Shown here piece after piece: positions 4,948 through 10,250 of a stretch of DNA of 10,250 nucleotides. A model generated the notes under the pieces. That model saw only the letters and a list, made by a program, of their open reading frames with translations. It was not told the origin of the DNA and ran no database searches. How positions within the stretch are numbered: position 1 is the first letter of the stretch; each line of letters opens with the position of its first letter. Both the position numbers and the translations under genes were made by a program. This stretch comes from Flavisolibacter sp. GTDB taxonomy: Bacteria > Bacteroidota > Bacteroidia > Chitinophagales > Chitinophagaceae. The stretch spans positions 1 through 10,250 of the forward strand of contig JAGIAB010000076.1 of the NCBI GenBank assembly GCA_017745135.1. Direction: 5' to 3'.

Positions 4948-7086
4948 ATGAACAAACAACCGAAAAGATATTTGATTACCTCTGCCCTTCCTTATGCGAA
5001 CGGGTATAAACATATTGGACATTTAGCAGGCGCTTACATTCCTGCCGATATTTACGTACGTTACCTGCGTGCACAAAAACGCGATGTGGTTTATATTTGC
5101 GGCAGCGATGAACATGGCACAGCCATTCCCATCCAGGCTACAAAAGAAGGCACAACACCACAGGCCATCATCGATAAATATCACGAAATCATCAAACAAA
5201 ACTTTGCAGACCTTTCTATATCGTTTGATATCTATGATCGCACTTCCAATCCTATTCATCACGAAACAACGCAGGAATTTTTTACCTATCTCAATGATCG
5301 TGGTGAACTGGAAGTAAAAGAGACCGAACAATATTACGACGAAGAAGCGCAAACTTTTTTAGCGGACAGGTACATTAAAGGCACTTGTCCTAACTGCGGT
5401 TTCGAAAGTGCTTATGGCGATCAATGCGAACGTTGCGGCAAAGCATTAAGCCCGGATGAATTAATTAACCCGGTAAGCACATTAAGCGGTAAGCCACCTG
5501 TAAAAAGAAGAACAAAACACTGGTACCTGCCACTGAATAAACATGAAGCCTGGTTACGCAACTGGATATTGAATGAACATCAAAATGACTGGAAGACCAA
5601 TGTACTTGGCCAATGCAAAAGCTGGATTGATGGCGGTTTGCAGCCAAGAGCCGTTACCCGGGATTTGGACTGGGGCGTAAAAGTTCCACTGCCAGATGCT
5701 AAAGGGAAAGTGTTGTACGTATGGTTTGATGCACCTATTGGCTACATCAGTGCTACCAAACAATGGGCCTTAAACAATGGAAAAGACTGGGAACCTTATT
5801 GGAAAGATAAAGACACCAAGCTTGTTCATTTTGTTGGTAAGGATAATATCGTCTTCCACTGCATCATCTTTCCTGTAATGCTTCATTTGCATGGATACAT
5901 TGTTCCGGACAATATTCCGGCTAATGAGTTCATGAATTTAGAAGGCGACAAAATGAGTACCAGTAGAAACTGGAAACTCGACATGCAGGATTATATTGAT
6001 GATTTCATCAAAAAAGAAAACGGAGGTCCTCAATTAGCGGATGCCTTGCGTTATTATCTTACTACCATTCTTCCGGAAACCAAGGACAGTGAATTTACAT
6101 GGAAAGGTTTCCAGGATGCCGTGAACGGCGAACTGGTTGCCATCTTTGGAAATTTCATCAACCGGACGTTTGTGTTGATGCATAAACTCACTCACGGAAA
6201 AGTTCCAAAGTTTCATAATGATATCGCTGATGATAAGGACAAAGCGATGATTGAAGAAATCAAAAAAGCAAAAACCACCGTTGAAACGTTTCTGGAGGAA
6301 TATAAGTTCCGTGATGCTTTGTTTGCCGTTATCGATCTGGCAAGAAGCGGCAACAAATACATGCAGGAAAAAGAACCCTGGATCAAAGCAAAGCAAGTTG
6401 ATGCCAACGGAAAGGTAACCGAAGAAGCACAGGCCCTTATTGATAATTGTCTTCACGTTTGCTTACAGCTTAGTGCCAACCTCGCTATTTTGATCAATCC
6501 ATTTCTGCCAAATACAGCAAAGAAAATGTTGCACATGATGAAGGTGGTGGAAAAAATGCTGGATTGGGAAAATGCAGGCTCACTAAAATTATTAAGCGTT
6601 GGTTATTCGCTTCGTGCACCGGAATTATTATTCAGAAAGATTGAAGACGCAGAAGTGCAATACCAGGTTGATAAACTGAAAAAAGGGTTGGAAGCATCGG
6701 CAAACGGCAAGCAGCAAACGGCAGTGGAAGAAACGGCTTCAAACTTCGAAGAACTTAAATCCGAAATCGTTTATGACGATTTTGCAAAATTGGATTTACG
6801 CATAGGCACCATAACAGCAGCAGAAAAAGTGGAGAAAGCAGATAAACTTTTGAAATTGCAGGTGGACCTTGGCTTTGAAACCCGTACCATTGTTTCAGGC
6901 ATTGCCCAGCATTTTTCGCCGGAAAGCCTGGTAAACAAACAGGTGATTGTTGTTGTTAACCTTGCGCCCAGAAAAATGAGAGGCATTGAAAGCCAGGGAA
7001 TGATTTTGACTGCAGAACAACCCGATGGCAAACTTATCCTGGTAAACCCTGACGCTGCCACTTTTAACGGTTCTACTGTGCGTTAA
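4948..7086 (+). CDS. metG: Methionyl-tRNA synthetase with C-terminal tRNA-binding domain
   Basis: A 712-residue class I aminoacyl-tRNA synthetase that charges tRNA-Met with methionine in the cytoplasm. The Rossmann catalytic core carries the HIGH motif exactly (HIGH, residues 22-25, in ANGYKHIGHLAG) and the KMSKS loop as KMSTS (335-339). The connective-peptide zinc knuckle is present with Cys147, Cys150, Cys160 and Cys163 (CPNC and CERC), as in the zinc-binding MetG1 type. An alpha-helical anticodon-binding domain follows at about 390-560. After a linker rich in Ala/Glu, a Trbp111/EMAPII-type OB domain runs from about 612 to the end (FAKLDLRIGTI ... NLAPRKMRGIESQGMIL), which increases tRNA affinity and mediates dimerisation in related enzymes. 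Full length, with no missing catalytic element. The ATG at 4948 is chosen because the catalytic fold starts nine residues later. It is preceded by the repeat-rich spacer. Confidence 0.98.
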   Translation: MNKQPKRYLITSALPYANGYKHIGHLAGAYIPADIYVRYLRAQKRDVVYICGSDEHGTAIPIQATKEGTTPQAIIDKYHEIIKQNFADLSISFDIYDRTSNPIHHETTQEFFTYLNDRGELEVKETEQYYDEEAQTFLADRYIKGTCPNCGFESAYGDQCERCGKALSPDELINPVSTLSGKPPVKRRTKHWYLPLNKHEAWLRNWILNEHQNDWKTNVLGQCKSWIDGGLQPRAVTRDLDWGVKVPLPDAKGKVLYVWFDAPIGYISATKQWALNNGKDWEPYWKDKDTKLVHFVGKDNIVFHCIIFPVMLHLHGYIVPDNIPANEFMNLEGDKMSTSRNWKLDMQDYIDDFIKKENGGPQLADALRYYLTTILPETKDSEFTWKGFQDAVNGELVAIFGNFINRTFVLMHKLTHGKVPKFHNDIADDKDKAMIEEIKKAKTTVETFLEEYKFRDALFAVIDLARSGNKYMQEKEPWIKAKQVDANGKVTEEAQALIDNCLHVCLQLSANLAILINPFLPNTAKKMLHMMKVVEKMLDWENAGSLKLLSVGYSLRAPELLFRKIEDAEVQYQVDKLKKGLEASANGKQQTAVEETASNFEELKSEIVYDDFAKLDLRIGTITAAEKVEKADKLLKLQVDLGFETRTIVSGIAQHFSPESLVNKQVIVVVNLAPRKMRGIESQGMILTAEQPDGKLILVNPDAATFNGSTVR

Positions 7087-7150
7087 GCTAAAGCAACTCT
7101 AACTCTCAAAATTCCGTTTCTAACAACATCCGCATTTTTTGCGGGTAGAT

Positions 7151-7172
7151 AATATTGGCATTCACCAATATT
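7151..7172. repeat. Inverted repeat downstream of metG
   Basis: AATATTGG (7151-7158) and CCAATATT (7165-7172) are exact reverse complements across a 6-nt spacer (CATTCA). No T-tract follows. It could be an mRNA 3'-end hairpin for metG or an operator for the following cytochrome gene; the sequence alone does not decide. Confidence 0.5.
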
Positions 7173-7181
7173 GGACAGGCA

Positions 7182-7215
7182 TTTCCATAGAGAATTGAAC
7201 TTTCAACTATGGAGA
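7182..7215. repeat. Second hairpin between metG and the cytochrome gene
   Basis: TTTCCATAG (7182-7190) pairs with CTATGGAGA (7207-7215) with one T-G wobble, and TTGA (7195-7198) pairs with TCAA (7203-7206) inside it. It begins 9 bp after the first inverted repeat and overlaps a loose promoter-like pair (TTG at 7195, TATTTATG at 7219-7226). It may be an operator or leader structure for the gene at 7322. Confidence 0.35.
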
Positions 7216-7321
7216 CTGTATTTATGCTTCGGGCTATTCCGTTATGCCAAAAGAGATCAAACTTTCCACTGCAAATTGGCGAGAATTAAAAATGGATGGA
7301 GCAGGAGCGCAAACATCAGTT

Positions 7322-7684
7322 ATGAAGAAAATTTTAATACTGTTAGTAGCGGGAATTGTTATGTTGAGTAGTTGTTATTACCACAAAGAAGATCTGCTAT
7401 ACGGAAGCAATTGCGATACTACCAATGTGACCTATTCATCAACCACAAAAGGTCTTTTAAATAACTATGGATGTTTGGGCTGTCATGTGGGTAATAATCC
7501 CAGCGGAGGCATTAACCTGGAGACCTATGATAATGTTAAAACGGTTATCGATAATGGAAGGTTATATGGCGCCATCACCCATTCATCCGGCTTTAAGCCC
7601 ATGCCGGACGGGGCAGCCAAAATGAATTCCTGCGATATAAATAAGATAAAAGCCTGGATTGATGCAGACGCCCCCAACAACTAA
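7322..7684 (+). CDS. Monoheme c-type cytochrome lipoprotein
   Basis: A 120-residue exported protein. MKKILILLVAGIVMLSSC is a textbook lipoprotein signal peptide with lipobox LSSC and lipidated Cys18. The mature part carries one heme-c site, CLGCH (Cys51, Cys54, His55), and a PMP motif whose Met94 is the likely second heme ligand. Cys31 and Cys104 flank the heme domain and could form a disulfide. It ends in a conserved-looking helix, INKIKAWIDADAPN. The plan (CDTTNV..., heme site, GGI-L-Y, MP, KI-WIDAGAPNN) is a common small-cytochrome type in Bacteroidota; its electron partners are not established. I chose ATG 7322 over an in-frame ATG 26 codons upstream because only the former puts the signal peptide at the N-terminus. 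The following gene starts 103 bp downstream and may have its own promoter. Confidence 0.85.
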   Translation: MKKILILLVAGIVMLSSCYYHKEDLLYGSNCDTTNVTYSSTTKGLLNNYGCLGCHVGNNPSGGINLETYDNVKTVIDNGRLYGAITHSSGFKPMPDGAAKMNSCDINKIKAWIDADAPNN

Positions 7685-7738
7685 GTTTTAGAAAATATTA
7701 CCAACTAAAAATAGAAGCTTCGTTACCTGTAAATTAGT

Positions 7739-7767
7739 TTTGAGTAAGCTCATGAGTTTATAGTTTG
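7739..7767 (+). promoter_or_regulatory. Possible Bacteroidota-type promoter
   Basis: TTTG (7739-7742) and TATAGTTTG (7759-7767) resemble the -33 (TTTG) and -7 (TAnnTTTG) elements of the Bacteroidota housekeeping sigma factor. One extra base sits within the -7 element and the spacing is slightly short. They lie 20 bp before the ATG at 7788 and could start transcription of the OB-fold/YceI/DUF5777 genes. Confidence 0.3.
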
Positions 7768-7787
7768 GCAATTCAAAAAACGGAACA

Positions 7788-8234
7788 ATGAAAAGAATCA
7801 TTCTTATCGGATTTGTCTTAGTTATTGCAATTGGTGGTTGGTATGCTTATAAAATGTACCAGCAAAAAACACCTGATGTGGTAAACCAGCATCCTGAAGT
7901 GGTGATCAGTGCCAAAGAATTATTGGATGCTTTTGATAAAGACACAGCGGCTGCCAGAAAACAATATATTGATAAGATCATTGAAGTAAGTGGTAATGTA
8001 AAAAGGATTGATACTACAGGCTCCGTGGTGTTAGGTGAAGACGGCAGCGCATCTGAAGTAACGGTGGGTTTGGATAGAAGACATCTGAAAGATGTTGAAA
8101 AATTAAAAACTGGCTCCGTTGCTGTATTACAGGGAGTTTGCAGCGGTTATGATAAAGGAAATGGTGACGATCTGCTCGCCAGTTTAGGAACTACAATAGA
8201 ACTACGCTCTGCAGGTGTTAAAGAAAAAAAATAG
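7788..8234 (+). CDS. Membrane-anchored OB-fold (tRNA_anti-like) protein
   Basis: A 148-residue protein with an N-terminal membrane anchor (IILIGFVLVIAIGGWYAY, about residues 4-21) and a periplasm-facing domain. The pattern SAKELLDAFDKDTAAARKQY, then a strand KIIEVSGNVKRID, a strand with GSVVLGEDGSASEVTVGL, and GSVAVLQGVCSGY fits the OB-fold family named tRNA_anti-like (PF12869). That name comes from fold similarity only; with a membrane anchor, tRNA binding is unlikely and the ligand is unknown. A single Cys (118) lies in the last strand. The gene is 31 bp upstream of the YceI gene and probably co-transcribed with it and the DUF5777 gene. CGGAACA before the ATG is a weak ribosome-binding candidate. 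Confidence 0.75.
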   Translation: MKRIILIGFVLVIAIGGWYAYKMYQQKTPDVVNQHPEVVISAKELLDAFDKDTAAARKQYIDKIIEVSGNVKRIDTTGSVVLGEDGSASEVTVGLDRRHLKDVEKLKTGSVAVLQGVCSGYDKGNGDDLLASLGTTIELRSAGVKEKK

Positions 8235-8265
8235 TTTATCCATTCTCTAAAAAAATAGAAACCCC

Positions 8266-8823
8266 ATGCTAAAAAATCTTATTGTAGTAACGGCTTTAGT
8301 ATTAACAGCCTCTGTATCCTTTGCCCAGGACAAATTCTATACAAAAACCGGAAAGATCAGTTTTCTCTCACAAGCTCCTATTGAAGAAATAGAAGCGAAA
8401 AACAAAACCGTCACCGCCGTGGTGGATTCAAAGACTGGCGCTATTCAGTTTGCGGTTCAAATGAAGGGCTTTGAGTTTGAAAAACAATTGATGCAGCAGC
8501 ACTTTAATGAAAATTATGTAGAGAGTGATAAGTATCCCAAATCTGAATTCAAAGGGACGATCACGAATAACTCTGCAATCAATTATAAAAAAGACGGCAC
8601 TTACAATGCTAAGGTAAAGGGCCAGCTTACCATTCATGGTGTAACAAAAGATGTAGAAACCACAGGAACTTTTAAAATTAATGGTGGAAAAATAGACGCC
8701 ACCTCAACTTTCAACGTATTAATATCTGATTACAACATTAAAATTCCTTCCATTGTAAAAGAAAAAGTGTCGAACACTATAAAAATTACAGTGGATTGCA
8801 ATTTGGAACCACTAAAGAGTTAG
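8266..8823 (+). CDS. YceI family periplasmic protein
   Basis: A 185-residue exported protein. The signal peptide MLKNLIVVTALVLTASVSFA is probably cut after Ala20. The mature part is a YceI-type lipocalin-like barrel: KISFLSQAPIEEIEAKN near the start, SDKYPKSEFKGTI at 87-99, and the family signature LTIHGVTKDV at 121-130. YceI proteins bind isoprenoid lipids such as polyprenyl chains or quinones in a hydrophobic tunnel (known from structures of family members); their physiological role is unsettled. It is shorter than some YceI proteins but the domain appears complete. It sits between an OB-fold protein and a DUF5777 barrel, the stop of this gene being 5 bp from the next start, so the two are certainly one transcript. 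Cys178 near the C-terminus is the only cysteine. Confidence 0.93.
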   Translation: MLKNLIVVTALVLTASVSFAQDKFYTKTGKISFLSQAPIEEIEAKNKTVTAVVDSKTGAIQFAVQMKGFEFEKQLMQQHFNENYVESDKYPKSEFKGTITNNSAINYKKDGTYNAKVKGQLTIHGVTKDVETTGTFKINGGKIDATSTFNVLISDYNIKIPSIVKEKVSNTIKITVDCNLEPLKS

Positions 8824-8828
8824 ATCGG

Positions 8829-9719
8829 ATGAAAGTCAAAACCTGCCTGCTGTTTTTTTTTGCCCTTGCAGGTAAAGCTTTTTCACAGGACACCACGAAC
8901 CTGTTGAATTTAGTTGGAGAAGACACATCAAAGAAAGAATACGTTTACAATGCATTCAAGTCGCCGCGGGTGATTATGGCGCACAGCATGGAAATGCTGA
9001 GGCCCGGCGTGCTGGACTTTCGAATTCTTCACCGCTTTGGAAGAGTGAATGGCGGCGCCTACGAATTTTTCGGACTGGATGGTCCTGCAACGGTTAGATT
9101 GGGATTGGACTATGGCATTACCGGCGACCTGACAGTTGGCATCGGCCGAAGCACATTCAACAAAGAACTGGATGGCTTTGTAAAATACAGGTTCATTCAA
9201 CAATCCACAGAACAAAAAGCCTCGCCTGTTTCCTTAATTGCCATTGCAGGTTCTACGCTCACAACTCTAAAGTGGAGCGACCCTACCAGAAAAAATTATT
9301 TTTCTTCACGTGCTGCTTATTACGGGCAGGTCATTGTTGGCAGAAAATTCAGTGAAGCATTGACACTGCAATTGATGCCATCAATTGTACACCGCAACCT
9401 GGTACCGACAGAGCAAGACCCGAACGATTTGTATGCAGCAGGGATTGGCGGAAGAATTAAACTAAGCCGCCGCGTTTCTTTTAATGTTGATTACCATTAT
9501 GTGGTCAACCAAAATAGTGCAGCCAGATTTCACAATCCGCTTTCCGTTGGTTTTGATCTGGAAACCGGCGGCCACGTTTTTCAGTTGCACTTTACCAATT
9601 CAAAAGGCATGAACGAAAGAGCATTTTTAGCAGCCACCGAATACGATTGGGGCAAGGGCGATATCTTTTTCGGGTTCAATATTTCAAGACAATTCCAGAT
9701 AAAGAAAAAGAAAGATTGA
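8829..9719 (+). CDS. DUF5777 family beta-barrel protein
   Basis: A 296-residue exported protein that I assign to DUF5777. MKVKTCLLFFFALAGKAFSQ is a signal peptide. The mature chain has alternating amphipathic strands and glycine turns typical of outer-membrane barrels, for example LRPGVLDFRILHRFG at 57-71, TVRLGLDYGITGDLTVGIG at 88-106, and GGHVFQLHFTNSKGMNE at 247-263. The His-x-x-Arg-Phe-Gly and GGHVFQLHFTN motifs are those I associate with the family. Its function is unknown, and the placement in the outer membrane is inferred from strand pattern. An in-frame TTG 11 codons earlier lies inside the YceI gene and would bury the signal peptide, so ATG 8829 is preferred. It is the last gene of the cluster, followed by a strong terminator. 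Confidence 0.85.
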   Translation: MKVKTCLLFFFALAGKAFSQDTTNLLNLVGEDTSKKEYVYNAFKSPRVIMAHSMEMLRPGVLDFRILHRFGRVNGGAYEFFGLDGPATVRLGLDYGITGDLTVGIGRSTFNKELDGFVKYRFIQQSTEQKASPVSLIAIAGSTLTTLKWSDPTRKNYFSSRAAYYGQVIVGRKFSEALTLQLMPSIVHRNLVPTEQDPNDLYAAGIGGRIKLSRRVSFNVDYHYVVNQNSAARFHNPLSVGFDLETGGHVFQLHFTNSKGMNERAFLAATEYDWGKGDIFFGFNISRQFQIKKKKD

Positions 9720-9738
9720 CCTTTCTTTTTCAATGCCG

Positions 9739-9770
9739 GCCTCCACAATCCTGTGGAGGCATTTTTATTT
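9739..9770 (+). terminator. Rho-independent terminator of the YceI/DUF5777 unit
   Basis: GCCTCCACA (9739-9747) pairs perfectly with TGTGGAGGC (9752-9760) around ATCC, followed by ATTTTTATTT. It lies 19 bp after the DUF5777 stop and ends the cluster. Confidence 0.9.
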
Positions 9771-9939
9771 GGGTAAAAAAAACAATTTACTAAGCTCAAA
9801 ACGACCGTTCTCCCCTACCCAAATCGAAGATCCGTTTTAAAAACCCTCCATAATCTGCATTGTGCCTACCATTTAGTTATTGTTATCATCACTCTTTGCC
9901 CCGCCATCGCAAAGATTTTGTTCTTTTGCATCTTATAAA

Positions 9940-10250
9940 ATGCAACAGGAAACAAATAAAGACGCATCAAATCTAAGTTCCCCCATCGGGGGACAGGGGG
10001 CCGGGGCGGCCCTTCTCACCAAATATTTTTCCGGCTTCACTCCAAAACAAATTGAACAATTTAAAGCGCTTGAAAATTTATACAAAGAGTGGAATACAAA
10101 GATCAATGTCATTTCAAGAAAGGACATTGATAGCTTATATGAAAAACATGTTTTGCATTCATTGAGCATTGCTGCTGTTTTTGACTTTCCTGCGGGAATG
10201 GAAATCATCGACATTGGAACAGGCGGTGGTTTTCCGGGAGTTCCTCTTGC
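9940..10250 (+). CDS. rsmG: 16S rRNA m7G527 methyltransferase RsmG, 5' part
   Basis: The first 103 codons of RsmG (GidB), cut by the window end. RsmG methylates N7 of G527 in the 530 loop of 16S rRNA using S-adenosylmethionine. Recognisable: YKEWNTKINVISRKDIDSLY at residues 48-67 with the conserved Trp-Asn, EKHVLHSLSIA at 68-78, and SAM motif I DIGTGGGFPGVPL at 91-103. The N-terminus is odd. Bacteroidota RsmG as I know it begins a few residues before the KYF segment, but here about 27 residues precede it. Residues 13-26, SSPIGGQGAGAALL, are encoded by a GC-rich palindromic stretch unlike the rest of the gene. No other ATG lies between 9940 and the motif I region, so this start is needed. A loose -33/-7 pair (TTTG 9895, TTCTTTTG 9921) precedes it. 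The insert probably extends a dispensable N-terminus without harming the domain. Confidence 0.93.
   Translation, partial: MQQETNKDASNLSSPIGGQGAGAALLTKYFSGFTPKQIEQFKALENLYKEWNTKINVISRKDIDSLYEKHVLHSLSIAAVFDFPAGMEIIDIGTGGGFPGVPL
9979..10012 (+). repeat. GC-rich palindromic insert within rsmG
   Basis: TCCCCC (9979-9984) pairs with GGGGGA (9988-9993) around ATC. A G-run ends in GGGCC (9998-10002), which can pair with GGCCC (10008-10012). The stretch is strongly GC-rich in otherwise AT-rich DNA and stays in frame, adding a Gly/Ala-rich peptide. Its plan matches the intergenic hairpin at 4825-4853, suggesting an interspersed repeat that entered the coding region. Confidence 0.5.

Noticed and set aside
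4648..5022. A 124-codon open frame on the minus strand upstream of and across the metG start
   Set aside because: It runs through the REP-like and GC-rich palindromes and the first codons of metG, has no recognisable domain, and its composition reflects repeats.
6034..6456. A 140-codon minus-strand open frame inside metG
   Set aside because: It is fully antisense to a complete, conserved synthetase gene and encodes no recognisable protein; it is a shadow of metG codon usage.
7130..7144. CCGCA/TGCGG hairpin after metG as an intrinsic terminator
   Set aside because: The T-run is in the loop, not after the stem; downstream bases are GTAGATAAT, so it does not have terminator form.
7244..7321. 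Upstream ATG giving the cytochrome lipoprotein 26 extra N-terminal residues
   Set aside because: The extra residues are polar and would place the lipoprotein signal peptide internally; ATG 7322 gives a textbook signal and lipobox.
8796..8828. Upstream TTG start for the DUF5777 gene
   Set aside because: It lies inside the YceI coding sequence and would put 11 residues ahead of a proper signal peptide; ATG 8829 fits a 5-bp intergenic gap.
1..10250. CRISPR array, tRNA or rRNA genes, prophage or toxin-antitoxin genes
   Set aside because: No regularly spaced repeats, cloverleaf, rRNA segment or recognisable phage or toxin-antitoxin protein was seen.

Overview
The window is most likely a chromosomal segment of a member of the Bacteroidota, probably Chitinophagia/Chitinophagaceae. 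This is inferred from gene content: a methionyl-tRNA synthetase with a fused C-terminal tRNA-binding domain, a DUF5777-type beta-barrel protein next to a YceI protein and a lipoprotein cytochrome, and a tandem pair of S66 peptidases. Shine-Dalgarno motifs are weak, and a few sites resemble the Bacteroidota promoter (TTTG ... TAnnTTTG). The species cannot be named from this sequence. No phage, integrase, transposase, CRISPR, tRNA or rRNA gene is visible.

Layout. 1-447 (+) is the 3' end of an uncharacterised gene, closed by a strong terminator. 516-1325 (+) encodes a membrane-anchored alpha/beta hydrolase. It converges with, and overlaps by 8 bp, an oxyR gene on the minus strand (1318-2262). 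Two OxyR-like sites 21 bp apart cover the oxyR start. Further upstream on the minus strand are two S66 LD-carboxypeptidase paralogues (2422-3333 and 3330-4355) that overlap by ATGA. One has an export signal and the other does not. 4356-4947 is a 592-bp non-coding stretch between divergent genes, rich in inverted repeats. 4948-7086 (+) is metG. 7322-9719 (+) holds a four-gene envelope cluster: monoheme cytochrome lipoprotein, membrane-anchored OB-fold protein, YceI protein and DUF5777 protein, ending in a strong terminator. 9940-10250 (+) is the start of rsmG, cut off by the window edge and carrying an odd GC-rich insertion near its N-terminus.

How the parts fit. Most genes are housekeeping or stress functions: peroxide sensing (OxyR), murein peptide trimming or recycling (S66 pair), translation (MetG, RsmG). 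The four-gene cluster is the best candidate for a poorly described system. All four products are predicted to be exported or membrane-bound, and they combine a heme carrier, a lipid/isoprenoid-binding lipocalin-like fold and a probable outer-membrane barrel. The second area of interest is the 4356-4947 spacer. It contains a diverged repeat placed in the same orientation in front of each divergent gene, a REP-like palindrome pair with compensatory stem changes, a perfect 15-bp hairpin, and a GC-rich hairpin whose layout reappears inside the rsmG coding sequence.
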